Assembly: GCA_012184525.1 (NCBI GenBank)
Contig: WOFQ01000001.1
Location: 62,001-126,000 of the forward strand
DNA: 64,000 bases
Origin: Xenoacremonium recifei
Taxonomy: Eukaryota > Ascomycota > Sordariomycetes > Hypocreales > Nectriaceae
Direction of reading: 5' to 3'
Shown: piece by piece, positions 11,347 to 23,034 of the stretch
Layout: every line of letters begins with the position of its first letter
How positions within the stretch are numbered: the first letter of the stretch is position 1
Program-made: the position numbers and the translations under genes
The notes under the pieces: model-generated
Told to the model about the DNA's origin: nothing
Database searches by the model: none
What the model saw: the letters and a program-made list of their open reading frames with translations, nothing else

Positions 11347-11350
11347 ATGA
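11088..11350 (+). repeat. Pair of imperfect ~45-bp direct repeats
   Basis: Copies at 11088-11129 and 11306-11350 share GAGCCT, ACGG, AACGTGCCTT, GGCCAT and ATGA in the same order and nearly equal spacing. They are 218 bp apart. Confidence 0.6.
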
Positions 11351-13530
11351 CTTTACAGAGCGAAAGGTCTCAAGTGTCCGTTCGAATGGCGTCGAGGCCC
11401 ATCCGCAGGCAGCGATTGAAAGTCTCGAATGCCTGCCAAGCGTGTCGAGTGAGGAAAGCCAAGTGCGATGGCGCTCGTCCAGGTACTCTTCTGCGCACCA
11501 ACAGCCTTTTGCCCAAGACTTACCAGAATTTTGTTGGTGCAGTATGCGCTAGATGCAACGGTAAAGGGAATACTTGCGTATATTCCCGAGACCCCGTTGC
11601 AAACGAACAACCAAGCAGGCATCAGCGCCCAGTAGAAAGCGTGCCATCAACCCGAAGACACTTTCCCAGCCTAGCTCCTTTGTCGCCTTTACCGACTCAG
11701 ACAGTCCCGCTATTGCCCATAGCACGTTTGTCGAAGAATCCGGAGCGGCATGACGAACAACGAGGCCTCGGCTCGGATCAGGGCCAGACATATTATACCG
11801 GCCATGGACTATGGGCCGGTGATATCGCAGCTGCCGTAGACTCTAGATTAGGCTCACCTTCGACGACTACATCAAGACAGGTCCCCTTCGTGGACGCGCC
11901 TTTATATGGAGGATTAGACCTCAGCTCTCCCCACAGTCTCTCGGAGCTTTCACTTCTCTTATTGCCTCGCTCTTACGCTGATAAGCTTGTTGGAATATAC
12001 TGGCAGTACGTCCATCCTTCGGAGCCAATGTTGGATAGAGAACGATTCTTCCACGACTACGAAGCCTCTTACTCCACACGGGGCACTCCCCTACTTGCGG
12101 AGCGCCATGTATGGCTGAGTATTCTCAATACGGTTTTTGCTTTAGCAGTACAAAGACAAGAGTCTACCCCCCTCCATAGCCGGGACGAGGAGGCCAATCG
12201 CTACTTTCAGCGGGCATGGGCTCTTCTCTCTCCAGAGACGATTCTCTGGAAGCCTGCATCAATCGAACTGATACAGTGCCTCCTTCTGCTGAACCGATAC
12301 CTCCACTGCACCAGCAACCAACACAAAACATGGATTACCGCAGGTCTTGCTTTACGAATTGCGCAAAACTTCTGTGCTGTCACTGCTGAGCTAGAGACTG
12401 AGAAGACCAAGCGGGTGAAGGAAGAACTTTGGGCCACCTGCCTTGCCCTGGACCGGCAAGTATTATGTGATGTATCAAAAGATAGTTTGATTATTAACTC
12501 GAACTCAGATGCGTTTCTTGGTCGCTTGGTAGAACATCAGCGACTTCTGTCATGGCTCTAGATTGTAAGGCAAGCTCAATATCGTACAATCCAGAAAGCG
12601 CAATGTCGCAATGGAAACTCGAACTTCACGAAATTGGAAACCAGATCCAGCTAGCCCAAAGACAAACTCGACATGGCCTAAGTTCTAAACTTGGTCTTCC
12701 CCGACTAGATCAATCAGATGAATACCCAACTGTAGCGGTGCAATTGGATGCATGCCTCGATAACTGGGAGACTCGCCTTCCACATGACTGGCAATCCCGG
12801 AATCTTAAAAATACTCATGAAGAGGGTAATTGTGCAGGGAAGTACCTGCTTCATCTTCGGTATGATCATCTTTTCTTTGTTCGGTATGCTTAAGATGGTA
12901 AAAGATGGGAAGTGATCGGGTTCCCTTTAATTCTTGCTCGCAGTTATTGAGCCGCTCTTCTAACGCCACATTCCTAGTTTTCTTCACTATCGGGTCGTTC
13001 TACATCGGCCAATGCTGGCGCAAGTTTATGCCGCGAAGCCTCACGCAGCGAACCACACTTCGTCAACCTCAAAACCAAGCCTTAGCAACCGCCTTCTCGA
13101 AGAATGTGCAAAGGCGTGTGTGACAGCAGCACAAAGCATAGCATCATTGATCATTGAAACTATGGGTCCAGATAGGCCCATAGGCATCCTACCCTGGTGG
13201 TATCGAGTATATTGCCTGCACATCGCTGGAACTACATTCCTGGCCGCCATGTTCCGGTCGGATCTCTTTACAGAGCCTGTGTCAAAATCCTGGGCTGGCG
13301 TCATGTCGGCGCTTCGTTCACACGAACATCTGAGCACGTACATCCGTCAATGCGTACAAACATTCGAGGCGCTATCGTCAAATATTTTGAAGAGACAGGA
13401 GCCTGAGGCTAGCAATCAATCGCCATTCGAAGAGGGACCTCCTGGTCTTTCATTCAATGATCTGTTCCTGGACGAAGCGTTTGACTTTGATAGCTTCCTT
13501 TTCGGCTCCGAGGATATTTTCAAAGGCTAG
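11347..13530 (+). CDS. Zn2Cys6 transcription factor (fungal-specific TF domain)
   Basis: Four exons (11347-11482, 11543-12455, 12509-12859, 12978-13530) give 650 residues. The zinc cluster spans Cys30-Cys57 (NACQACRVRKAKC, VCARCNGKGNTC). It is interrupted by a 60-bp intron after KCDGARP that keeps the frame open. The fungal TF domain contains YWQYVHPSEPMLDRERF and KEELWATCLALDR. The second intron (12456-12508) begins GCAAGT: only this GC donor joins ALDR to CVSWSLGRTSATS in frame. The third (12860-12977, 118 bp) joins YLLHLR to FLHYRVVLHRPML. The acidic C-terminal tail (DLFLDEAFDFDSFLF) looks like an activation region. An alternative start is MASRPIRR (11386). Probably controls the divergent drug-type transporter (inference). 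Confidence 0.9.
12456..12508 (+). other. GC-AG intron (53 bp) in Zn2Cys6 gene
   Basis: Donor GCAAGT, branch-like TTAAC, acceptor ACTCAG. The split codon CG|A restores Arg in LDRCVSWSLGRT, a conserved block of the fungal TF domain. The GT two bases inside the donor gives the wrong phase. Confidence 0.8.
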
Positions 13531-14353
13531 CAATAATCCGTGACACCTGCCCAGCATACGCAACTTTGATCAGAACAGAGAAAAGATCATCTCCTCTGAA
13601 AACAGAGCGCACCCATTGAAAACACGGGTCACACGTGACAAATTCTGAGTGTCGAGTAGCCTTACGGTGGGCCGATGAGAACCAGAGCACAGCTCAGATA
13701 GCTCTCTGCTCGACTCGGCATATCGAGCAAGATTGGGTAAAACGATGAATGAGGTTGAAGGGCTTAATTGCATGTTCCCACAGCTTAGAGCTAGCATGTC
13801 TGCCCACTTTAACCATGTAAACTCTGACGGCAGGGTTCCGCCGAGATCCACGAAATGATTTGTCTTCTATACACAAGCGTCGACATTCATGTTCTCCATT
13901 GAAACAACCATGGAATTCTTTCGAAAGTGCCATACAATACTTAGCGGTCGAAACTTCTCCAATCGGTCACCTCGGCGAGCTTAATCCCTTACAATGACAC
14001 CGTCGATTCTCATGGGGCCGCTAACACACCAAAGTCCCTTTCGGAGTCGCCTGGATTTCTTTGCTCCGAAAAAGGTCCACTTGCGCGCGATAGAGATGTA
14101 TGTGTACACGCCCCTGGGCACCTTGTTGGCTTGGATTTTTTATTAATTAGCTCTGGAGATCCGAAGCACATCCATGCGAGGATGCCTTGTGTCCGATGCT
14201 CCGAATGGAAGCCATTGGGTCCTCCCCCAGGCACTACCAAATCATCAACATTATAAAGCCGTGTGTCGAGGACCATTCTGTACCATCTTTCTTTCGAATC
14301 ACTCAACATCTTGTTTCATACCTTCAAGCTCGCTTGTATTCCAATAGATCGTT
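13531..14353. other. Intergenic region; TATA box near EthD gene
   Basis: No coding frame is supported. TATAAA at 14253-14258 lies about 100 bp before the ATG at 14354 and is a plausible core-promoter element. Confidence 0.5.
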
Positions 14354-14659
14354 ATGACGGCCATTGTCTCGATTTGCTACCCACAAGGCACCAGGTTCGA
14401 CATGAACTACTACAAAGAAAAGCATTTACCTTTTGTTTTCGACAAGTGGGCTTCAAAAGGCCTCAAATCTTGCAAAGTCGCAGAGTACCCGGATGCTCCT
14501 TACTGCGTGCAGGCTTGGCTGGAGTGGGAATCACTGGATCATTTCAACTCTACTGTTAACAGCCCCGAAGGCGAGATTATCTTTGCCGATATTCCCAACT
14601 TCTCTGATCAGTCGCCTGTTGCCATGCAGGGAACTCTTGTTAGCACCACGACCGCGTGA
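14354..14659 (+). CDS. EthD-domain protein
   Basis: An intronless 101-residue protein. MTAIVSICYP, FDMNYYKEKHLPFVFDKW and the pattern of a single ferredoxin-like alpha+beta barrel domain match the EthD family. The Tyr-Tyr..Lys-His-Leu-Pro stretch is the family hallmark. EthD proteins accompany degradation of ethers in bacteria; in fungi they appear as small, usually dimeric proteins in aromatic or polyketide tailoring and degradation. No partner enzyme such as a P450 is adjacent. The start is chosen at the only ATG giving the family N-terminus; an overlapping frame from 14263 is a shadow. Confidence 0.9.
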   Translation: MTAIVSICYPQGTRFDMNYYKEKHLPFVFDKWASKGLKSCKVAEYPDAPYCVQAWLEWESLDHFNSTVNSPEGEIIFADIPNFSDQSPVAMQGTLVSTTTA

Positions 14660-15051
14660 GTGATAACGGTGGAGGGCAGATGTTGGATTAGGGGGAAACG
14701 GAAAAAATGAGTCTTATCAGACTCGCCACCCATTTGATCAAACTTCCATAGTCTTGACTAGAAAACTTGAATGGAGTGGCGTATTCTCGCAGAGAGACTG
14801 TTCGGTTCTGTCATCCAGAAATGTGACTCAATCCTGACGCTCCAGGTTTGAAGGATGGATATAAACCATCACAGGCAAGAGGAGGAATTGCGTCGTTGAA
14901 CGGAATTAGTCCAGCGTAGACAAAACATGTTCGTGGTTCTTGTCTCCTATTCCATAATCTATTTGCAAACATGAGTGTTATTCATGAATTAAGATTGACT
15001 ACCATAAGGCAAAAAGGATTATATCGTCATTACTTATATGCCAGATCTCAT
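14660..15051. other. Convergent 3' region between EthD and DJ-1 genes
   Basis: Contains the 3' ends of two convergent genes. No repeat or frame is seen. Confidence 0.5.
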
Positions 15052-15809
15052 TTACAGTCCCAATGACTTGACCAAAGCTTCGCCCACAGCCTTTGCACTA
15101 TTCAGGTTCTGTCCCGTAATGAACTTGCCGCCATCTTCCACGACGACCTTCAGGCCGTGCATCTCAGGAGCCTTGACGTAGATTGCGCCACGCTCCTTGA
15201 GCTTTCCCTCCAATGAGAAGGGAACGTGCTCTGCCAGAGCGTAGTACTCCTCTTCAGGATCGCTTAGGGCGGTCATTTGCTTTCCAGCGATGTAGTATTC
15301 CCCATTAGGCAGCTTAACACCTTGGAACGCAATTGGGCCATGGCAGACTGCTGCAACAGGCTTGCCCGCAGCAATGAACCCTGCGATAAGAGCCTGTGAA
15401 TTCTCGTCGATGGCAAGATCCCACATGGGGCCAGCACCGCCGGGAAAATAGAGAGCATCAAACTCAGAGACGCGGCCAATGTAGTCAGCGACCTTCTCAG
15501 TATTCTCGTATGCATCCTTGAAGTTCTTCAAAAAAGAGGACGAGGACACCTCTTCTTTGGTAGACTCGATAGAGTACGGGTCGATGGGTGCGGCACCACC
15601 TTTTGGGGAGACAATCGTGATTTCGACTCCCTTTTCAGCAAGGACATCATAGGGGTGGGCAAGCTCGGGCTGTTGAAGTTGATGTTAGTTATGATGCCAG
15701 TGAGAAGTATGCAGCGGGAAAGAGGGCTCACAAGGTACCAGCCAGTAGCTCTCTTCGCGCTCTCAATATAGCCGAAAGACGTGACGACGACGAGGACCTT
15801 GGGAGCCAT
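15052..15809 (-). CDS. DJ-1/PfpI superfamily protein, Hsp31-like (class I GATase fold)
   Basis: Two exons (15809-15732, 15669-15052) separated by a 62-bp intron (GTGAGC..CAACAG); 231 residues. The nucleophile elbow AAVCHGP places Cys135-His136, and Glu28 in PELAHPY is the third member of the Hsp31-type site. Relatives are glutathione-independent glyoxalases (methylglyoxal to lactate) and stress chaperone/deglycase-like proteins, usually cytosolic and stress-induced. Length agrees with yeast Hsp31 (about 237). The start at 15809 gives the usual MAPKVLVVVTS. TATATATA-rich sequence at about 15918-15930 lies roughly 110 bp upstream. Confidence 0.92.
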
Positions 15810-17846
15810 TGTAAGGATAGGTATATTTGAGATGATTTTAGATGTTATTGTATGTTCCCGGGAGTGATCTGAACCGACTGTGATAACGAGACAAGTCGTA
15901 AGGGGCGAGGAGACCATCATATATATACATATAAAGGTGATCATGATGTCCTCCTGAAGCTCACCCCTCCCCCACCTCAGCTATCCGGAGCAACTTACAA
16001 GATGAGACAGCTGTCGGGACGGAGTAAACAGAGGGGTGTGCTGCATGGAAGCTTGGCGGGTCCATTTCTACATTAGCCCAGCCAAAGTCCAAATATTCTT
16101 CACGGCTAGTCCCCTTCGGGAGGAGATTGCTGTCTCGATTGGCTATAGAGACCTTAAGGCCGACGCTGCGGAAATCCGTGTACACAGATAAATCCGACCC
16201 CTCAACAACCCCTGTCCATTCTACCCCCTTGCCAAAACCTCAAGCATGATTAGTGCCCCTCTAACCAGAATCCAGGCACCACGGGGCCTTATTATTGATC
16301 AAACAGAGTCATGAAGCGAAGGAGCTATGGATTCGGGTTTACGTGGGCTGCTCAAAATCCAGCTGTCCTCCCAACACGACCCATCCTACTCCGTACCGGC
16401 GGAGTTAACGGATCGCATAAGAAGTTCGCCGCTACTCGTTGGCACTCAACCATAAGGCTGGACAATAATCCTTCGAGCCCCGTCTACCAAGAGACCGTCA
16501 CAGACGAATAGTATTCGTTGCCATAACACCAGCCGCAATATTCCGTATGGTCTCTCGAGATGACGTAAAAATGAGTGCCGACGCTCGTGGTCAGGATGTC
16601 GAGGTATTTCCGGCATACTCACCACCACGGCCGACTTTGCGCAAATTCGACTCCACTTTCTCCCGCTCTGGGTCGAAGCCCAACAGCGGGAGGGCATTAG
16701 CCGTCTCACTGTGTTGAAGATCTGTCCACGCCTTAACCCCCCCCTAGTGTCAGCCCTGTGACGCTTCTCCACTGCAACCACATGTCAATTTGGAAGTGGC
16801 CCTTTGTCTATAAAGAAGAGCGAGGGTAAGCATTTCCCGCTATCGACTTCCTGACCCTTGATTGGTCAGGAAGATCTAAGACGGGTCCGAGTATAACAAT
16901 TGGCGGAGGTCTAGGGTAGCTACGGCGAAGACGGCTGTTCCGTTATCTTCACACCTCTTGGTGATAAATGCCCTCCTCGTTTAATTGGGTGTTAAGCCAC
17001 GACAAACCATTGCCGACGCTTTTTTCCTAATTTAAATTCCAACAGCATAGTCTGGTACCTCAGTCACCAGCAAATTCTTGTCTTAGATTGAATCGTTGGG
17101 GAAAATGGCCACACGTCTCAGTATCAAGCTGAACTCATCATCGTCAAACAAAGAAAAATAGTAGACAGATAACCGCTTTCCATTCGGTAGCTTGGCACTC
17201 TGCAGTGCAAGACTACTTGTAAGAATGGATTGGCACTCAACTCAATGCCGATGACATGGGGTTTATGTCCCGCTGAAGTCCCACAGCAGGTAGTACGGCA
17301 GAGCCAATCCCATCAAATACAAAAGACCCCTGAGACTGCACCCTTGGTAGGACCCTGGTTTGTGTCGTCATTTAACCACAAAAAAAATTATATCATGATT
17401 CTCAAAGAAACGATGAAAGAAAAGCCACCCTGATTGGAGTATCCACGAGACAACGCGCCTTTTATTCAACACTCAGGATCGTGTTGACGTGCTGACGTGC
17501 CGGTTAGCGCTGACACGCAGCCAGGATCGAACCATCTGTATTACGTTTGGCACGACGCGTCGGGCCTAGATTTTACTTACTGTAGCCGCAAGACACCCTT
17601 TTAGACCTCCATGAGAAGATAAATCAGATGTCCTTCGATTTTGTGGCGGATTGCGACGCTGCGTGGTGGTATCTCAGAGGTACGTTTTAACCCTGATAGC
17701 GTGTTTGATCATTATAGCCCCTGTTGGGTTGCATTGCAATATGCCCCAACGGGTCTCCCATCACGTAAGCTTCTAGGGGAGTATAATAGATAGATGTGAC
17801 CCATTGTTTCTTTCTAATTTCTTGGGATTCTGCTTACGTTCTTACG
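15810..17846. other. Gene-free stretch (2.0 kb)
   Basis: Six-frame inspection shows only short frames with no family motif or linked splice sites. There is one copy of the 9-mer TACTCCGTA (16387-16395). No transposon ends are recognised. Confidence 0.5.
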
Positions 17847-19214
17847 ATGACCCCGTTCAGAGCCCTCATCATCGGGGCAGGTCCCAACGGTCTCCTTGCT
17901 GCACTGACGCTGCAGCAGGCAGGGATCGATTTCATCATCCTGGAGAAGCGGAAAGTAGCAGATTTGAATTGGGGATCGTCGGTCTGCATTTGGCCTCATA
18001 GTGTCCGAGTGTTGGATCAGCTCGGCATGCTCGACCAAGCTGAGGATATTTACATGCCCATCAAGAGGAAGTGTAATCTGAGGCGCAATGGCTCTATCAT
18101 CTCCTGGAGTAGCATGCTTGAGGAAGTCGGAAACTAGTGAGTCAATGTCTGAAACCCCATATCACTCTCGGGCTAACCAAGACCCAGCCACGGTCACAAT
18201 TGGATGCTATTTGAACGGGGAAAACTGGTTGATATGCTCATGGATCGCCTTTCAGACAAGTCTGAGAAGATACTTCTGGACAAGAACGTCACCTCGATTG
18301 TCTCGGAGGATGACAAGGTTGAAGTCAAATGTTCGGATGGTAGCTCGTACAGCGCGTCCATCCTCATTGGCGCGGATGGCATCAACAGCACAGCCCGGTC
18401 CTTCATTGATGACGCACCGGTGATTGGGGAAGATGGGAACGAATCCTATTACGGGCGGAACTTCACGACAACTTTCTACGGAGTATATGGCCACGGAACC
18501 GATCTCTCGTCCACGCTAGAGAAGCAAGCTGTGTATGAAACGCATTCGGACGGGTTCAGCACTCAGCTTATTGTTTCGTCAGCGGATCGATACTTCTTCC
18601 TCATATACAAGAAACTCCCAAAACCGACACAGAGGAGATACCCAGTTACCTTAGAGATGGCGGAGCGGCTGGTAGCTGAGAATGCCGATACGTACTTGGC
18701 CCCGGGTGTGACTTATCGCCAGGTATGGGAGGGTAGGTCATGGACTCACATGGCACCACTGGAAGAGGGTGTTGCCAAGACATGGTTTAGAGATCGTGTC
18801 ATCATTCTAGGGGATTCGGCTCATAAGATGACGCCGAACCTAGGGTTTGGCCTCAACACCGGCTGGCAATCTGCCGTAGCCTTAACAAACCTTCTTCGGG
18901 AGCTTTTGGCTGAGAGCCCAAGTCCGGAGACCAACCAGATCTTGGGTCTGTTTACGAAATATGACAAGATGCGGCACTCAATTGCCCAGGAAGATGTTCA
19001 GCTCTCAGCAACAGCCACTCGCGTTCAGGCTTGGGATACATGGGCGTGGAAGATTATCGACCAGTATGTCCTCCCTTACGTGGGAGGTGATATTTCCCTC
19101 TTGAAATACCTGTGTTCGCCTTTGATCAAGAAGTCTATCACCCTGGACTTTTTGCCTGAACCAAATTTCCGGGAGGGCAGAATCAAGTGGCTTCACAAAT
19201 CACCTTCATCATGA
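17847..19214 (+). CDS. FAD-dependent monooxygenase (PHBH/salicylate hydroxylase fold)
   Basis: Two exons (17847-18136, 18188-19214) flank a 51-bp intron (GTGAGT..GCTAAC..CCCAG); 438 residues. The FAD motif GAGPNGLLAALTL starts near residue 9, with Glu of ILEKR. The DG motif is ILIGADGINSTAR and the GD motif is ILGDSAHKMTPNLGFGLNTG. This is a single-component NAD(P)H-dependent flavin hydroxylase or epoxidase; relatives are common in meroterpenoid and indole-diterpene pathways (PaxM-like) but also in aromatic catabolism. No prenyltransferase or cyclase is nearby, so a pathway cannot be assigned. ATG at 17847 is preferred to an upstream in-frame ATG at 17796 because it begins directly at the Rossmann strand. 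Confidence 0.9.
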
Positions 19215-20963
19215 AGGAATATCGCTGTCGCATGATTGATGTGCCATAGTGACTCTGAAGTCTTTTAATTGGTTGCGTAAGGAATTTCTCTTCAGTACAT
19301 GACGAAGATCGCGAAAAGAACACCAAGATGCTTCTTATAGGTGTACAATTGCTGGAACTGGGGCTCATGATGTCGAAGGACCGAAAGGTTCATCCCGTGT
19401 TTGCGCAGCTTTATGAGGCCAAATTGACGATTCTGCACTCCCTGCTCAATCCATGATTTCTTAAGTGATTACTACTTAGACAAGTTTTCGTACAAATGTT
19501 TGGCTCCAAACTGCTTGGCCATTCCCTGTAGACAAATTTGGAATGGCCCCTGAATCATGGTACTCACTCGGCGTTCTTCCGGTGAAGTAGGAATTTTCTC
19601 ACCTCAAGTGAGAGCCCTTACCGTGTCGCCCAGGTAAGAATACAGAATATTCCGGCTCAGCTCTACGTACTTCTTTTGATGACAGGGACGTAATTTAGGA
19701 ACTATGACAAATCGAAATGCTGACCCCAGGAAACCCCAGGAAATCCGCCGCCTTGGGTACGACTCGGTGGATACAAGAGTCAGGTTTTATGTAAGAACAA
19801 TACATTCTCTGTCTCTGAACTAGAAGGCATCTTTGACGGCGTACCAGTAGTTTATCATTCATTAAACTTCTGTCCAGCTAGTATGATAGCTGAATTTTGA
19901 GTCTGGGTACTGAGAGTGGATGTGCCTAGACTATAAAAAGACAATCGGCTCAATATTCCCAAGGATCTGGATCTCGTAAGTCACTTTGCGGTTCAGGTAG
20001 AGATCATTGCTAAATTCATGAATGGTGACACTTTGGGGCGCGCCTTAAAAGGAAGTCTGATGTCGAGCGACACTAATTATTTCATTGTGCGCTATGTTTC
20101 AAGCGGTTGAGCATGAATCCGTCCCATGTGACATAGCCCGTTAAAAGATTTCCAGCTGCCTGATCCTCACTCAAGACGAGCGGGCCCCGGAGGAGAGTGA
20201 TGAGCCTAACGATCATGCTCGGGAAAAAATTATACGAGTAGATAAGGGGGGACGAATTATAGTCAAACTTTTCATCCTTATTACCTCTCGGAATCTAATA
20301 CTTGCCCCGAGGCCTGTGCGCCCCCTCAGCATTCCTCAATGATCTTACGCCCGCTTCGCTGTCATGTTCAAGACGGCTCGGTTCTCATCACCTCTTCGGG
20401 ACGTAGACACCATGAGACTTTTTCTTAACATACAGAGGATGGATATCAAAGATACGGCATCGTACGGTTTTGCAACTGGGACAAGGCCATTCGCCGTGTG
20501 GAAACAAACACCGAATCCAGTTCCGTCAGGCCGGAGTCTATCCCGGACTGCGGCGTAGCTATTACCGGCAACGCCCCACCGTCTTCGCCTCCGGGCTCCA
20601 CGGGCATTGAAGTCTTTTCACCATCTGCGGTTAAGACCAGTGGATCAATCAAACCCGGAGTCGGAGGGTTCACCCGTCAATGCAGAAAAGTTCCCCAACC
20701 TCAACCCCAGAGTCTCCAGACCCAATACCAGATAAGCCGTTTCATGACTCCGCGCTGCAGGTAATTTATTGATCTCTGATTGAGATAAGTCCTGGTTGGT
20801 GGGGGAAGGTGATTCCCATCGAAGGGGTTTAAAAGTCCAAGTGTTCGCCGCCACTGGCAAGACCCTTGATCCTTTCGCTTCTCGACCAGAGACTGAAAAC
20901 TCAGACTCGGCCTTTGCCATCCTCCTCAAGCCCTCTATCCGTCTGTACAGAGTCGTCACAGCC
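19215..20963. other. Gene-free stretch (1.7 kb)
   Basis: Downstream of the monooxygenase and upstream of the permease. Frames at 20364-20764 show no recognisable domain. I see nothing else that can be supported. Confidence 0.5.
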
Positions 20964-22490
20964 ATGGCTGAGAAAACCGACATACAGGATTCGGCATCGG
21001 TGTCGCCGTCACAGGTCGCCGGCGACTACGAGAAGACCCAGCCCCAGGAGGAGACCTTGACGAAGCGTTATAGCCCTCTCTCCGTCGTCGCCTTCGCATT
21101 CACCACCACAAACTCTTGGGTAGCCTTTGGCTCCGGACTTGCAGTACCGTTGGCATGTGGTGCTGGGCCCGGAATCATCTACGGCCTGATTGCAGGAGGC
21201 ATTGTCATGGCAATTATCAACATCGGATTCGCTGAACTGGCCTCTGCCTTTCCTTCTGCTGGTGGACAGTACCATATCGTATACATGGCGTTCCCTCCCT
21301 CGACTCGACGCATTGCTGCCTTCTTCACCGGCTGGATCTCGATCATCTATATCATGGCTGCTTTACTCTCCTGCAATTTCTTCGTCGCTAGCTCCATTCT
21401 GGACCTCGTTGCCCTCTGGATCGAAACCTACGAAATCAAGGCATGGCACACGTATTTGTTGCATGTCTTGCTTTGCATCATTGGATTCATTGCTACCTCT
21501 CGATTCCCCGCGGCTATTGGACGCTTGGGCATTACTATGTTCTGGCTGTCTTTGGCTGGCTTCATTGCTTCCATGGCGACTTTGTTGGCGGTCAAATCGG
21601 AGAAACGGTCCAGCGAGTTTGTTTGGAAAGAATATACCAACGTCAGTGGCTGGTCCGATGCTTGGGCTTTCTTCATCGGCACCACCGCTTGTCTTTGGGC
21701 ATACAGCGGTGTCGATGGCCCGACTCATGTGTCCGAGGAAGTTTCGAACCCCAGCCGTACGGTTCCGATTGCCATATTTCTCACCATTGGTCTGGGAATT
21801 ACAACCGTGCTGGCGTGGAATATCGCTCTGATGTATGTGGTTGTTGATGTTGACGCCATCATCGACTCGGCGGTTCCCATTCTGGAGGTATACAGCCAGG
21901 CTACTGGTTCAAAGGTTGCCACCACTATCTGGAGCGTGTACTATATGGTCATGTTCTATGATATCGTCCTCAACCTGTTCATCTTTGCGGGTCGCACCAT
22001 CTGGTCACTGTCGCGAGATGGCGGCATGCCCTACTCCAAGTTCCTCGTTCATCTCAACTGGGCAAGCCCCGTCCGAGCTATTGCTGTCATGCTGGTCTTG
22101 CAGATCATTGTCGGCATTCTTTACATTATTTCGACAACTGCATATCTCAGTTTCATCAATCTCACTCTTTTTGCCTTGAACATCACTGTCGCCCTGCCAC
22201 AAGCGGCGCTGCTCTTCAGAGGACGAAGCTGTCTCCCAGAGAGAGCGTTTTCTCTGGGAAGATATGGCTATGCTGTCAATCTCGTGGCCACCATATTTGT
22301 GGTATTCTTTTCAGTTACCTTCTGCTTTCCTTCATTTATGCCGATTACTCCCGCGTCGATGAACTATCTCATTGTAGTTATGGCAGTTGGGTTGGTGATT
22401 ACAGCTGGTCTGTGGTGGGGTGGACTGTCCAAAACTTTCACCGGACCGCAAGGGTGTATTGTAGAGGGAATGGAGAATCCAGTTGCTTAG
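20964..22490 (+). CDS. APC-family amino-acid/GABA/choline permease (ACT-type)
   Basis: An intronless 508-residue integral membrane protein with about 12 hydrophobic segments. The N-terminus TLTKRYSPLSVVAFAFTTTNSW, the TM1 glycine-rich VPLACGAGPGIIYGLIAGG, ELASAFPSAGGQYHI and GVDGPTHVSEEVSNPSRTVP are hallmarks of the fungal amino-acid/choline transporter group that includes yeast UGA4 and HNM1. It should act as a plasma-membrane or vacuolar proton symporter for amino acids, GABA or choline. The long upstream in-frame extension to 20796 is rejected because the acidic cytosolic tail starts naturally at MAEKTDIQ. Confidence 0.92.
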   Translation: MAEKTDIQDSASVSPSQVAGDYEKTQPQEETLTKRYSPLSVVAFAFTTTNSWVAFGSGLAVPLACGAGPGIIYGLIAGGIVMAIINIGFAELASAFPSAGGQYHIVYMAFPPSTRRIAAFFTGWISIIYIMAALLSCNFFVASSILDLVALWIETYEIKAWHTYLLHVLLCIIGFIATSRFPAAIGRLGITMFWLSLAGFIASMATLLAVKSEKRSSEFVWKEYTNVSGWSDAWAFFIGTTACLWAYSGVDGPTHVSEEVSNPSRTVPIAIFLTIGLGITTVLAWNIALMYVVVDVDAIIDSAVPILEVYSQATGSKVATTIWSVYYMVMFYDIVLNLFIFAGRTIWSLSRDGGMPYSKFLVHLNWASPVRAIAVMLVLQIIVGILYIISTTAYLSFINLTLFALNITVALPQAALLFRGRSCLPERAFSLGRYGYAVNLVATIFVVFFSVTFCFPSFMPITPASMNYLIVVMAVGLVITAGLWWGGLSKTFTGPQGCIVEGMENPVA

Positions 22491-23034
22491 AAGTTAAAGG
22501 GAGGCTTTGTGGTGACTGTATAATTTTTTTAACATTCATAATATGTACAAAGAGATAGAAATTGAACTATATCATCAATTGATGTAAAAATGTTCTTGCG
22601 AGCCGAACTTCCAATTTTGCCTTTCCTGTCTAGCTCGGAATTTCCGTTGACACGGATTTCTGTCACAGAACTCACATCTTCCATTGGGAAGTGTCTGCTT
22701 AGATAACCGCGCAAACTGTTTGAAGGGCTAAAGTATGGACAAACTATTCCCTTCCTTAAACACAGTATCGGGTGGTGGCAGGGACCGGGAAAGTTGCCGG
22801 GTCGGTCAAGGCTTACCGCATCGAGTCATTAATCCTCAATGCCGGGCAACAGCTGATACTACGGTAGCAACAGGCCAACAAGAACGGTTCTTGGCGTTCT
22901 GGGGGCGATAGGAATGATTTCCGTCAAACTGCGGGGTACTCGTATAGATAATCCCGGTGCTGCATCATGGTAGACATACCAAACCTCCAATTTCTCCAGT
23001 GCGCTTACCGACACGAACATCGCAGGCCGGAAAA
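22491..23034. promoter_or_regulatory. Intergenic region upstream of alcohol dehydrogenase
   Basis: Contains GTTGCCGGGTCGG near 22790 and CCGGGCAAC near 22842, which are inverted CGG-type half-sites. No coding frame. Confidence 0.4.

Noticed and set aside
16446..16781. 111-codon minus-strand frame in the gap before the FAD monooxygenase
   Set aside because: No family motif, and no adjoining exon extends it.
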